This document shows, piece after piece, positions 9,005-17,058 of a DNA stretch of 64,000 nucleotides. Position numbers and translations under genes: made by a program. The stretch's first letter is position 1. Each line of letters starts with the position of its first letter. The notes under the pieces are model-generated. The model was not told the DNA's origin, searched no databases, and saw only the letters and a list, made by a program, of their open reading frames with translations. The stretch covers positions 248,001 to 312,000 of the forward strand of contig NZ_CP032686.1 in the NCBI RefSeq assembly GCF_003627795.1, read 5' to 3'. This stretch comes from Rhizobium sp. CCGE531. GTDB taxonomy: Bacteria; Pseudomonadota; Alphaproteobacteria; Rhizobiales; Rhizobiaceae.

Positions 9005-9883
9005 ATGCTTGCCTCCAAACGTCTCTCCATTCTCCCGGCGGGCTATGGTCTGCTGATCTTCGCCGCGCTGACCTCGGCGGGTTCGGTTGCCGCTCCAGCG
9101 AGCGCGAAAGACCGGATTGCCCTGAAATCCGATGTGCCGGGTTTGAAAATTACCCGTCTTGCAAAATTGCCTGACGCACCAGACTCGGGCTCCTCCGGAG
9201 CGCCGTCATGCGGTGTATTGCCCGAGACCAAAAGCGCGGGTGGCAAGATTGCCTCTGATCTCGGATGGGGCGTGACCGGCGAGGCGAAACTTGGCCCCTA
9301 TGAGGCCGTCAGCTTCGCGGGTGAGTTCGATCAGGCGGCCGGTTCGGCCTGCGCCATAGATCAAGGCAATGTCGCGCTCTTTGACGGTTCGAACTTGCTG
9401 GCTCTGATTTATGCCGACAAGAGCAGCAAGCTGACGATCGGCAGGATCACCGCGGTCAAGGACCATCTGCGCCTCCTCGCCGGCGATCTCGTTCAGATGC
9501 CAATTGGCGAGATCTGGCTTGGCGAAGGCCGGGACGTGGACGTGAAACCACTGGCGGCCGAGGAGCAGGTTTGTGACGGCAAGACAGTGGTGCCGAACGT
9601 CCATGGCAAGCCCATCACCGAAGCCCGACAGGCGATCATTGGCAAGGGGTGGCAGCCATTTCAGAGCCCGCCGCCATCCGACCCGGATCCTTTCGGCGAT
9701 AGTATTCGCAAGATGGGGATTGTCGAGGCGACCGATTGTGCCGGCACCGGTTTGGCCTATTGCAGCTACTACTACCGCAAGGGTGACATGGAGCTGGATG
9801 TGAGCAGCTTTGGAGACGGCACACCGACGGTCTCGGATTATGATGCGGTCTGCGAGCGGTCGAAATGGCATAAGGCGCAGTAA
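9005..9883 (+). CDS. Secreted hypothetical protein with a PASTA-like segment
   Basis: The 292-residue product has a signal peptide (about residues 1-34, ending in PASAKDR). Two halves follow. Residues 50-180 have a pattern with paired Cys and a run on GEIWLGEGRD. Residues 195-225 read KTVVPNVHGKPITEARQAI, strongly like the opening strand and helix of a PASTA domain. The end has spaced Cys residues (ATDCAGTGLAYCSYYYRKGD). I know no named family for the whole protein. A single PASTA-like unit in a small Gram-negative periplasmic protein suggests binding rather than catalysis. Confidence 0.7.
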   Translation: MLASKRLSILPAGYGLLIFAALTSAGSVAAPASAKDRIALKSDVPGLKITRLAKLPDAPDSGSSGAPSCGVLPETKSAGGKIASDLGWGVTGEAKLGPYEAVSFAGEFDQAAGSACAIDQGNVALFDGSNLLALIYADKSSKLTIGRITAVKDHLRLLAGDLVQMPIGEIWLGEGRDVDVKPLAAEEQVCDGKTVVPNVHGKPITEARQAIIGKGWQPFQSPPPSDPDPFGDSIRKMGIVEATDCAGTGLAYCSYYYRKGDMELDVSSFGDGTPTVSDYDAVCERSKWHKAQ

Positions 9884-10387
9884 CGGCTGACGTCCGTCCG
9901 CGTTTTCATCCGAGTTCAAGTTCGATCAGCCTTGCTCGAGGTGACCTTGTGCCCCTCCTTGGGAGGAGAGACTGCGATAGGTCGTCTTGTCTCACTCACG
10001 CAGATTGCAAATATCCGGGTGCTGTTGGTCATATGAAATTCTCAAGGTTAGAACCTACGTGCACTTGTTATGGACGAGACTGCACAAGATGAATGAACTG
10101 CTGTCGTTGCCCGGAAGGGCTTTTCTGCTATCCTACTGAAATAGAATGGAAATTTGTCAGGAGCCGCAGTTCATTTTCAAAACCTCCGCTGAGGTCGTCT
10201 CTTATTCATCGTCGCGGCTGTTATGACGCGTTACGCTCCCTATTCCCGGCGCAAAGGGAACGAAGCTTTTCAACGCTATATGGAACCAAGTGACAGACCG
10301 GCCCGGCAGTCGCAAAGCTCGGTCGTGACCACGGCATGAGCAATCACGGAAATATGCATCAGTAGTTCGTCAACAGAGGAAATTCCC
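9884..10387. other. Intergenic stretch, no convincing gene
   Basis: About 500 bases, AT-richer in the middle. No open frame has a ribosome site and sensible composition; a 66-codon plus-strand frame at 10093 has many Cys, Arg and Ser and looks random. AGAGGAAA just before 10388 is the ribosome site of the next gene. Confidence 0.5.
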
Positions 10388-10795
10388 TTGCGTAAGATAA
10401 TTTGCGGTTTTGCATTTGCCGCCCTCTCCTTCACGCCCGCCGCCGCCAGCGTATGTTCGCAGCACTACCAAAGCAGCGGTGTTCCCCTTGTCACTGGCGT
10501 GACCTATAAAACCTGGATGGAATTCCCCTCCGTCGGCCCAGCCGCTGCCTTCGATAAGGTATCGAGGGCGGTCCTGGCCGAAGGTTTTGTGGATGTGAAT
10601 GTCGAGAAACAACTCGGTACGCTGACAGCTCAACAGGAAACGACAGGATCCGGCCGCCCGCAGACCTTGCGCGTCGTCGTCCGGAAGAGCGGCAAGGGCA
10701 GTCGTGTCGATGCCGTTTTCATGGTGCCACAGGGGCAGGTCGCTCCCAGCATGAGCGACAATCTCTGCCGCATCGTCAACGCGGTGGCTGAATAA
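10388..10795 (+). CDS. Small secreted hypothetical protein
   Basis: The 135-residue product has a signal peptide (MRKIICGFAFAALSFTPAAA, cleavage before SVCSQ). The mature part alternates strands and helices (AFDKVSRAVLAEGFVDVNVE, then TLRVVVRKSGKGSRVDAVF). It has two Cys residues far apart that could pair. The start is a TTG with AGAGGAAA upstream; no ATG or GTG in frame keeps the signal peptide. The fold pattern loosely recalls small periplasmic domains of unknown function. Function unknown. Confidence 0.7.
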   Translation: MRKIICGFAFAALSFTPAAASVCSQHYQSSGVPLVTGVTYKTWMEFPSVGPAAAFDKVSRAVLAEGFVDVNVEKQLGTLTAQQETTGSGRPQTLRVVVRKSGKGSRVDAVFMVPQGQVAPSMSDNLCRIVNAVAE

Positions 10796-10843
10796 GTATT
10801 GCGGCCATCGCCGAAAGTACTTGGCGATGGCATGCCGCACATC

Positions 10844-12073
10844 TCAAACGAAAGAGAGGCCGATGCCTCCCGCGCCCATCAGGAACACCACCACCCACGG
10901 TGGCGCGCGCCAGGCGGCGAGCAGCACGAAGCCCATCAACGCCAAGGCAAAATCATAGGGCCGTAGAACCGCGCTGGTCCAAACCGGATTATAAAGCGCC
11001 GCGCCAAGAATCCCGACGACCGCAGCACTTGCGCCGCGCAAGGCTGCCTGCGCTAGCGAATAGCGACGGAAATCGTCCCAGAACGGCAAGGTGCCGACCA
11101 ATAGCAAGAAACCGGGCAAGAAGATCCCGACAAGCGCAATCGCCGCCCCGACGACGCCGTGCGGGGGAGGGCCTGTCACCGCGCCGAGATAGGCAGCGAA
11201 GGTGAACAGCGGCCCGGGGACAGCCTGGGCTGCGCCATAGCCCGCCAGGAACGTGTCCGCATTGACCCAGCCGGTGTTGACCACCTCCGCCTTCAGGAGC
11301 GGCAGCACAACATGTCCGCCCCCGAAGACAAGCGCCCCCGAGCGATAGAATGCATCAAACAGGGATAACCCCTGGGACCCGATAATGTTGGCGGCTATCG
11401 GCAACAGGACAAGGAGACAGAAAAATATCAACAGGCACGAAACGCCAATCCAGCGGGGAACTCCGAAAGAAAAATGGTGGGAATCCGACGATATCTCGCT
11501 ACGGCAAAATAGCATTCCCATGAGCGCCCCTGCCATGATCGCCGCGACCTGACCAAACGCGCTCGAGACGAACACGACGATCAAAACCGCCGCGAGTGCA
11601 ATGCTGGCCCGCTCCTTGTCGGGCGTCAAATTGCGTGCCATGCCCCAGACGGCCTGCGCGACGACTGCGACCGCAACAATCTTGAGACCATGAAGCAGGC
11701 CGTTTCCAATCGGTCCGCTGAAGGCAGTAGCCGCCATGGCGAAAGCGACCAACAGCAGCGCGGACGGTAGCGTGAAGCCAGCCCAGGCGGCGAAAGCGCC
11801 TCGAATTCCCCCGCGCAGCAAGCCGAGGGCAAAACCGACCTGACTGGAGGCCGGACCGGGCAAAAACTGGCACAGCGTCACCAGATCGGCATAGCCCTCT
11901 TCGCTGATCCATTTTCTGCGCGTGACAAGCTCATTACGGAAATAGCCCAGGTGGGCAATAGGCCCGCCGAATGACGTCAGGCCAAGCTTCAGAAAGGTTA
12001 GGAACACCTCGCGGGGCGTTCCTTGCGGGCGGCCGGTGGCGGCGTCAGGGATTGCTGCCGTCGAGGACTTCAC
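10844..12073 (-). CDS. chrA: Chromate transporter ChrA
   Basis: The 409-residue product has the duplicated CHR layout. The N-terminal half has FLTFLKLGLTSFGGPIAHLG and YADLVTLCQFLPGPASSQVG; the C-terminal half has FYRSGALVFGGGHVVLPLL and LAGYGAAQAVPGPLFTFAAY. These are the signature motifs of long-chain CHR proteins, which expel chromate driven by the proton gradient. It overlaps the upstream PadR gene by 29 bases, so the two are translated together. The ATG at 12073 is the only start that keeps the first motif with a normal leader. Confidence 0.93.
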   Translation of the reverse strand: MKSSTAAIPDAATGRPQGTPREVFLTFLKLGLTSFGGPIAHLGYFRNELVTRRKWISEEGYADLVTLCQFLPGPASSQVGFALGLLRGGIRGAFAAWAGFTLPSALLLVAFAMAATAFSGPIGNGLLHGLKIVAVAVVAQAVWGMARNLTPDKERASIALAAVLIVVFVSSAFGQVAAIMAGALMGMLFCRSEISSDSHHFSFGVPRWIGVSCLLIFFCLLVLLPIAANIIGSQGLSLFDAFYRSGALVFGGGHVVLPLLKAEVVNTGWVNADTFLAGYGAAQAVPGPLFTFAAYLGAVTGPPPHGVVGAAIALVGIFLPGFLLLVGTLPFWDDFRRYSLAQAALRGASAAVVGILGAALYNPVWTSAVLRPYDFALALMGFVLLAAWRAPPWVVVFLMGAGGIGLSFV

Positions 12074-12356
12074 GAAATAGCTCCTTGGCCTTTTCTCGCG
12101 CTATTCCCAGAGCTTCTTTTCCGAAAGGAGTCGCATTGTAAACTCTGCGATGGGTACGCCCGACGCGCTCGGTGCGCGAGGTGAGATAGCCTTTCTTCTC
12201 CATCGAATGAAGCATCGGATAGAGTGTGCCGGCACTGACCTTGTAGCCGTGATGCGCCAGTTCCTCGATCATCCAGAGCCCATGCAGGTCGTCTTCGGCT
12301 GCGTGAAAGAGGACATGAAGCCGGATGAAGCCGGAAAGAAGATCCTGATGTTCCAT
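12045..12356 (-). CDS. PadR-family transcriptional regulator
   Basis: The 103-residue product is a short PadR-type winged helix: LHGLWMIEELAHHGYKVSAG, then TLYPMLHSMEKKGYLTSRTE and RRVYNATPFGKEAL, followed by a single dimerisation helix. This short form is often found next to chrA, where it is called ChrB-like or PadR regulator of chromate resistance. It opens a two-gene unit with chrA and probably represses it. The start ATG is supported by the fixed distance to the HTH. Confidence 0.9.
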   Translation of the reverse strand: MEHQDLLSGFIRLHVLFHAAEDDLHGLWMIEELAHHGYKVSAGTLYPMLHSMEKKGYLTSRTERVGRTHRRVYNATPFGKEALGIAREKAKELFREVLDGSNP

Positions 12357-12488
12357 TCCTCACCATAAAACAATCTCACTCTCGAATTCCGATATCGGAA
12401 ACCAAGATTAAGCACATCCCGTCAGGTAAGCAACTCAGCGACCGGCAGATTGCGCGACGGAAACTGCACGCCAACTTCGGCTAAGCCC

Positions 12489-12514
12489 GGAACCAATTTG
12501 GTTGCGGGGCAGTT
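12489..12514 (+). promoter_or_regulatory. Possible EcfG-type promoter, one mismatch
   Basis: GGAAC, 17 bases, AGTT; the consensus is GGAAC-N16/17-CGTT. It lies 45 bases before the hypothetical gene that starts at 12559. One -10 mismatch lowers the weight. Confidence 0.35.
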
Positions 12515-12558
12515 AGGATCAAACAGAAAGAAGGAGCAGGCAGAGATAGGAGAATGTC

Positions 12559-13014
12559 ATGTCGAATGTTTCGAGAACGGGAACCGACGATATCAACAAC
12601 GCAACCAGCCGTACAACGTTCGGACGATCGGTCGAGAGCAAAGCCCAGTTGCAAGATGCAGCTACCCTCTCATCAGCAGTCGATGGTGTGGAGATGCTGA
12701 ATATCTATCGCCTGGAACCCACCGCCGCTCCGGATGATCCGCGCTGGGACAATGCCCCCAATCAGGGCACGGTCATCGTCGCAGCCAGAAGTGCGGGCGA
12801 TGCGCGCATCGTGGCGGCGGGCAACGAGCTTGATTTTATGGAAGTCGATGCGGCCCCCGCCGAAGATGTAACGACCAGTAATGCAAGTGCGTTTCGAGAC
12901 GATAAGCTCTACACCGTCATCGAGATCGATCGCGGCCGAACCGACCTGAAACGAGGCTTATTGGAGGGCGAGGTCTCGGTCGATACGATCCTTCCCGTGC
13001 AAGTCGACCGCTGA
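12559..13014 (+). CDS. Hypothetical acidic protein
   Basis: The 151-residue product has no signal peptide or membrane helix. A disordered Ser/Thr/Asn-rich start (residues 1-45) is followed by a compact part: MLNIYRLEPTAAPDDPRW, then QGTVIVAARSAGDARIVAA and DDKLYTVIEIDRGRTDLKRG. The last part has a strand-helix look like a small sensing or binding domain. The ATG follows AGGAGAATGTC. I do not recognise the family. A weak EcfG-type promoter upstream suggests a stress-related role, an inference only. Confidence 0.65.
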   Translation: MSNVSRTGTDDINNATSRTTFGRSVESKAQLQDAATLSSAVDGVEMLNIYRLEPTAAPDDPRWDNAPNQGTVIVAARSAGDARIVAAGNELDFMEVDAAPAEDVTTSNASAFRDDKLYTVIEIDRGRTDLKRGLLEGEVSVDTILPVQVDR

Positions 13015-13078
13015 TCATCCAGCCTGACGGCGAGCCTTTTGGTGTCCGGAGCAGATCGGGTGGTGCAATTAAGTCGTT

Positions 13079-13103
13079 GGAACAAATCTTTCAAATCGCC
13101 GTT
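13079..13103 (+). promoter_or_regulatory. EcfG-type promoter, exact consensus
   Basis: GGAAC (13079-13083), 16 bases, CGTT (13100-13103). This is an exact match to the alphaproteobacterial general stress promoter. It points to the small gene at 13290, leaving a leader of about 180 bases. Confidence 0.6.
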
Positions 13104-13289
13104 GCGTTCACAGGAGCGCCCCCCATACCGGCGGCCAGCGCTCACGCTCCTCGAAAGACGATTCTCCGTTCAATCTGAAATCATGACGGTGGAGGAATTC
13201 CTTTCCGCCAGATGAAGGAAGCGGCCGCTTCCTTGAATTGCCGCGATGGTCCGCTACATCCGCCTCCATAAGATCGGAGGAGATCTGCC

Positions 13290-13532
13290 ATGCCCCATCG
13301 CGCTCCCACAGGAAGCGATTGCCGAATGCTCGCTGAAGCTGTGTTGCAATGGTATAGTTTCTATGAGGTGCCACCAGATGATAAGGCTTCGAGCGCCCTG
13401 GTCGGTGCGGCCATCGAATTCTTTCATGATGGTTATCACACGACTGAGGACGTCGCCGTGATGTTGATCGGAACCTATGTCGGCATCTGGCCGACGAAGA
13501 TCAATGCGCCCACTTCGGCCGCCATTCACTGA
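13290..13532 (+). CDS. Small helical hypothetical protein
   Basis: The 80-residue product is preceded by an excellent ribosome site (GGAGGAGATCTGCC). It is predicted all-helical: CRMLAEAVLQWYSFYEVPPD, then ASSALVGAAIEFFHDGYHTT and VAVMLIGTYVGIW. The pattern of an amphipathic helix, a spacer and a second helix followed by Gly and a helix resembles three other small proteins in this window (44041, 54559, 59344). An exact EcfG-type promoter lies upstream. Function unknown. Confidence 0.7.
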   Translation: MPHRAPTGSDCRMLAEAVLQWYSFYEVPPDDKASSALVGAAIEFFHDGYHTTEDVAVMLIGTYVGIWPTKINAPTSAAIH

Positions 13533-13563
13533 TGCGACCACTGGCATGGTCTTCTGAGGCGAT

Positions 13564-13941
13564 TTACGGGGTGTCCTCGATGTCGAAGCGTGCGATCTTG
13601 CCGTTCGTCATGTGAAAGATATGCGTCACCCTTTTGTCCTTCAATCCATGGGGCTGGTCCTTTAGCGGCTGGCCATCGAGATCGAATACGGACTGGATCA
13701 CCTCGACGGCGACGATACCATCATCGGTTGTCCGAATTGCAGCCGGTTCGACATGTGGACTGACGATCGCCCATTGCCGTGTCCAATAATCGCGCACGGC
13801 CCCACGCCCATGGACGTGGCCTCCCTCCATGCCGTTGGCCCAAGCAACATCGTCGGCAAGTTCGATGAGCACGCCGTCAATGTCTCTTGCGTTGAACGAG
13901 TCGTAGATGCGCTTGATAAGTTGCGTATGAGTTTCCGACAT
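13564..13941 (-). CDS. SnoaL-like / NTF2-fold protein
   Basis: The 125-residue product starts ETHTQLIKRIYDSFNARDID, the classic first helix of the SnoaL/NTF2 cone fold. GRGAVRDYWTRQWAIV and VTHIFHMTNGKIARFDIED complete it. Members are small hydrolases, isomerases or ligand carriers. It is divergent from a MarR gene with a palindromic operator-like sequence between, so its expression is probably MarR-controlled. The reaction cannot be told from sequence. Confidence 0.85.
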   Translation of the reverse strand: MSETHTQLIKRIYDSFNARDIDGVLIELADDVAWANGMEGGHVHGRGAVRDYWTRQWAIVSPHVEPAAIRTTDDGIVAVEVIQSVFDLDGQPLKDQPHGLKDKRVTHIFHMTNGKIARFDIEDTP

Positions 13942-14017
13942 ATCGTTTCCTCACGCTGGATTGAAAGCATCGCTGGGCACGACAGGGTCGAGCTTGCCAG
14001 CACGTCTGCCAATATAT

Positions 14018-14032
14018 ATATGTACATATGTA
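14018..14032. promoter_or_regulatory. Overlapping palindromes, probable MarR operator
   Basis: ATATGTACATAT (14018-14029) and TACATATGTA (14023-14032) are both perfect palindromes and overlap, in a TA-rich run between the divergent SnoaL-like and MarR genes. MarR proteins commonly bind such AT-rich inverted repeats at their own divergent promoters. Confidence 0.5.
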
Positions 14033-14066
14033 AATCACAGTCAACACGGGCAGAGGAAAAGCGGAA

Positions 14067-14540
14067 ATGCAAGACGACGTGCTTTCCACGCCGGGGCATC
14101 TCATCAGTCTCGCAGCGCGCGGGTTTGCCCGTCTAAGCGAGGCACGCCTGAAGCCTCTTGGGTTTGGCGTCGGCCAATTGCCGGTGCTGGTCGCGCTGCA
14201 GAACGGGAAGGCAAGCACGCAGCGCGATCTTGCCCGCTTCGCCAAGGTCGAGCAGCCGCCGATGGCGCAAATGCTCGCTCGCATGGAACGGGACGGTTTG
14301 ATCCGGCGAAACCCCCACCCGGAAGACGGGCGAAGCAGCCACATAATTCTCACGAAGGCCGCGAGGGACCGCATGCCTGATGCAATCGAAACCCTGTTCC
14401 AGGGAAATCGTGATGCACTTGACGGGTTTACGGAAGAGGAAGCGGTACAGTTCGTCGCCCTGCTCACGCGACTGATCGCAAATCTGGATCAAATCACCGG
14501 CGCGGAAGCTGACCGATCCAGCGACCAGGAGCAGAGGTGA
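14067..14540 (+). CDS. MarR-family transcriptional regulator
   Basis: The 157-residue product is a MarR winged helix. LSEARLKPLGFGVGQLPVLV and ASTQRDLARFAKVEQPPMAQ form the HTH, MLARMERDGLIRRNPHPEDG the wing with the Asp-x-Arg-Ser pattern (EDGRSSHIILTKAA), and long helices at both ends the dimer interface. It probably represses itself and the divergent SnoaL-like gene. The ligand is unknown. The ribosome site is GGAAA before the ATG. Confidence 0.92.
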   Translation: MQDDVLSTPGHLISLAARGFARLSEARLKPLGFGVGQLPVLVALQNGKASTQRDLARFAKVEQPPMAQMLARMERDGLIRRNPHPEDGRSSHIILTKAARDRMPDAIETLFQGNRDALDGFTEEEAVQFVALLTRLIANLDQITGAEADRSSDQEQR

Positions 14541-14573
14541 GCCGGTGTGAGGCGTCGCCGCAAGCTGACGCGC

Positions 14574-15260
14574 TCAGATGACTTTGCGAACTTCCTGCTC
14601 AAAACTGAGGACATGATGCAGGGCAATCCGTTCGGCGGTATCGGCATCTCCGCGGCAGACGGCCTCGAGCATGAGTATCTGCTCCTGCACGACCTTATCG
14701 AGTTCCGGCGAGAGCTCAGGAAATCGCCGCATCGCAACGTGAAGTATGCGCAGCGAGAGATTGTGGTAATGATCGAGCGTGTCGAAGAGATACCGGTTCT
14801 TGGCACTTCGATAGATAAAGCGGTGAATACGTCGGTCGAGCGCAAGCAGGGCGTCGAGGTCCGTCGGCAGGGAGAGCGCCTTCAGCGCTTCGACCAGCTT
14901 GCCGGCTTCCAGGCGTTCCGGCTCACGCATACGTTCGGCCGCTAATCGGGTCGCCCAGGATTCGATCCTTGCCCTGGCTTCATAGATTGCCGTGAGGTCG
15001 CTGATATCGATCCTGCTGACGAATGTGCCGCGGCGCGCGTTGACGTCCACGAAGCCATCACGCTGCAGCCGCAGGAATGCCTCGCGTACGGGCGTGCGCC
15101 CGACGTCGAGGCGGCGCATCACGTCGTTCTCACGCAGGATGGTGCCGGGCGGCAGCTGCACCGTGATGATGTCCTCGCGCAATTGCAAATAGGTGCGCTC
15201 CGCCAATGTCAGCGTCACTTCCGGATCATCGAGCATTTCTTCCGACATCCAAGTGTCCAT
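14574..15260 (-). CDS. GntR-family regulator, FCD subfamily
   Basis: The protein has an N-terminal winged HTH (YLQLREDIITVQLPPGTILR, DVGRTPVREAFLRLQRDGFV, RRGTFVSRID). An all-helical FCD effector domain follows, with the metal-ligand-like pattern Asp/His (ALDRRIHRFIYRSAKN, HHVLSFEQEV). Such regulators sense amino or organic acids. It is divergent from the amino-acid transport operon with a perfect palindrome between, so it very likely controls it. The ATG at 15260 has GGAG eight bases upstream; in-frame starts at 15275 and GTG 15311 would encode up to 17 more residues. Confidence 0.92.
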   Translation of the reverse strand: MDTWMSEEMLDDPEVTLTLAERTYLQLREDIITVQLPPGTILRENDVMRRLDVGRTPVREAFLRLQRDGFVDVNARRGTFVSRIDISDLTAIYEARARIESWATRLAAERMREPERLEAGKLVEALKALSLPTDLDALLALDRRIHRFIYRSAKNRYLFDTLDHYHNLSLRILHVAMRRFPELSPELDKVVQEQILMLEAVCRGDADTAERIALHHVLSFEQEVRKVI

Positions 15261-15338
15261 CCGTATCGTCTCCATCCTGAGAGTGATCCGGAGCGCGTCT
15301 CGCGGAATCACTTGACAATGTACTTCGATAATATACGC

Positions 15339-15352
15339 TGTAATATATTACA
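15339..15352. promoter_or_regulatory. Perfect palindrome, probable GntR operator
   Basis: TGTAATATATTACA is a perfect 14-base palindrome, 21 bases before the binding-protein start. GntR/FCD regulators often bind short T-G-T-n-A-C-A type palindromes. A TTGACA element lies at 15312-15317, so the palindrome would cover the start region of the promoter and fit repression. Confidence 0.6.
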
Positions 15353-15372
15353 AAAATATAAGGAGGGTGAAC

Positions 15373-16296
15373 ATGATTAGCAACGATATTTTCCGCTATT
15401 TCCGGTTCAAACGGGGGATGGCTGCAATCCTGAGCTTCGGGCTTGGGCTGATGGCCGCCGCAACGGTTGTGAAGGCCGAAGACCTCGAAACCTTGAAGCC
15501 GGGCCAACTGCAGGTGGCCATCGAGCCGTATATGCCTTACACGGCATTGAAGGATGAAAAGCTTGTCGGGCTCGATAGCGACATTCTCGACGCAGTCGCC
15601 AAGAAGCTTGGCCTTAAAATAGAGACCACGGTGACCGATTTCCCCGGCATGCTCGCGGCAGTACAGTCGCAGCGCGTCGATATTACGATCGGCGGCATCG
15701 CATGGTCCGATGCGCGACAGAAGGCGGGGTTGTTCACCGATCCTCCCTACTATTCGCCGCCGGCCATGGCCGTGCATGGCGAAGCCACGTATCCCGACGT
15801 ACAGAGCCTCGAAGGCAAGGCGCTTGGCACCGTAACCGGATATGTCTGGGCCAAGTCGATAGCCGAAGTCCCAAAGGCCGATGCGCGTACATACCCGACG
15901 GCCGACAGCGTCTTTGCGGATCTTTCGTCGGGAAGGCTGGATGTCGGCTTCCTCGATCCGCTGCTGATTATCTATCAGCAGCAGCAGCGGCCCGACATGA
16001 AGTTTCGGGTCGCTTATCTGAATGCCCCGACTGCGGAACAGGTTGCTGCGCATTCGGATTACAAATATTTCCAGCCCTATATGACCGGCTTTTACATTCC
16101 CAAGCAGGCTCCGAAGCTTGCCAAGGCGATCTCGGATCAGATCGACGCGATGTACAAGGACGGGACGCTTACCGCGCTCGTCACCAAATGGGGCGGCGAT
16201 CCCAAGCAGTTCCTGGTTCCGTCGCCGGATATGGCGGCGCAGCGTCGTGGCGTGGATCGGCCACAGACCTGGTCTCCACCGTCAATCGCTGACTGA
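15373..16296 (+). CDS. ABC transporter amino-acid substrate-binding protein
   Basis: The 307-residue product has a signal peptide ending VVKAED and an SBP family 3 core. Key stretches are PGQLQVAIEPYMPYTALKDE, LVGLDSDILDAVAKKLGLKI, ITIGGIAWSDARQKAGLFTD and SIAEVPKADARTY. The start is chosen at ATG 15373 because AGGAGG sits directly upstream; a GTG at 15367 overlaps that ribosome site. It is first gene of a four-gene unit with its permease, ATPase and an FAD oxidase-type dehydrogenase. The ligand is probably an amino acid or opine-like amine. Confidence 0.92.
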   Translation: MISNDIFRYFRFKRGMAAILSFGLGLMAAATVVKAEDLETLKPGQLQVAIEPYMPYTALKDEKLVGLDSDILDAVAKKLGLKIETTVTDFPGMLAAVQSQRVDITIGGIAWSDARQKAGLFTDPPYYSPPAMAVHGEATYPDVQSLEGKALGTVTGYVWAKSIAEVPKADARTYPTADSVFADLSSGRLDVGFLDPLLIIYQQQQRPDMKFRVAYLNAPTAEQVAAHSDYKYFQPYMTGFYIPKQAPKLAKAISDQIDAMYKDGTLTALVTKWGGDPKQFLVPSPDMAAQRRGVDRPQTWSPPSIAD

Positions 16297-16313
16297 CTTC
16301 CGGGAGAACGGAC

Positions 16314-17054
16314 ATGAACCTTTGGCAACCTCTGGCTCAAATGTTCCAAGTTCCCTGGAGCGAATATGCAGGCAATCTCGGCGAGGGTCTTTTACGGACC
16401 CTTGCCTACGCGCTGGCCAGTTTCATAGGGGCATCGGCTTTGGGTCTCGTGCTCGCTTTGATGCGCCTTCATCGGTTGCGCGTCGTGCGTCTGCCTGCTT
16501 CCATCTACACGGAGGTCTTCAAGAATGTTCCCCTGCTCGCCATCATCTTTGTCACCTATTTTGGCTTGCCTTCGGTCGGCATAAGATTCAGCGTTTTCGT
16601 CGCCGGCGTATTGAGCCTGGTATTGTTCTACGCAGCCTATCTGTCGGAGATCTTTCGCGCGGCGATTGCCGGCATCCATTCCGGGCAGAACGAAGCTGCC
16701 CAGGCGCTGGGGCTCAGCCGCGCGACGACCTTCGGTCATGTGGTCCTGCCCCAGGCTCTTCGTCTCGCGCTGCCGGGAACCAATACGATGTTCGTCGATC
16801 TGCTGAAGTCGACGTCGTTGCTGGTGACCATCTCGGCTGCAGAACTGATGACAAGGGCGCAATTGATCGCTTCAGAAACATTTCGCTCGCTCGAAGTCTA
16901 TCTGGTGATCGCAGCGGTCTACTTCGCCGTCTGTTACCCCATCTCACAAAGCCTGCTCTGGCTTGAGCGCACTATTCACGCAGGCGTGCCCTTGTCGCCT
17001 GGCCGCCGCCGACGGCTGCGGCTGGTAAAGGCGTTGATTCAAAATGGGGGTTAG
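16314..17054 (+). CDS. ABC transporter amino-acid permease (HisM/GlnP type)
   Basis: The 246-residue inner-membrane protein has about five helices and the conserved cytoplasmic EAA loop (GIHSGQNEAAQALGLS with FGHVVLPQALRLALPG). FKNVPLLAIIFVTYFGLPS marks the amino-acid polar family. It lies 17 bases behind the binding-protein gene and four bases before the ATPase start. A single permease gene suggests a homodimer in the membrane. Confidence 0.93.
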   Translation: MNLWQPLAQMFQVPWSEYAGNLGEGLLRTLAYALASFIGASALGLVLALMRLHRLRVVRLPASIYTEVFKNVPLLAIIFVTYFGLPSVGIRFSVFVAGVLSLVLFYAAYLSEIFRAAIAGIHSGQNEAAQALGLSRATTFGHVVLPQALRLALPGTNTMFVDLLKSTSLLVTISAAELMTRAQLIASETFRSLEVYLVIAAVYFAVCYPISQSLLWLERTIHAGVPLSPGRRRRLRLVKALIQNGG

Positions 17055-17058
17055 GCGA

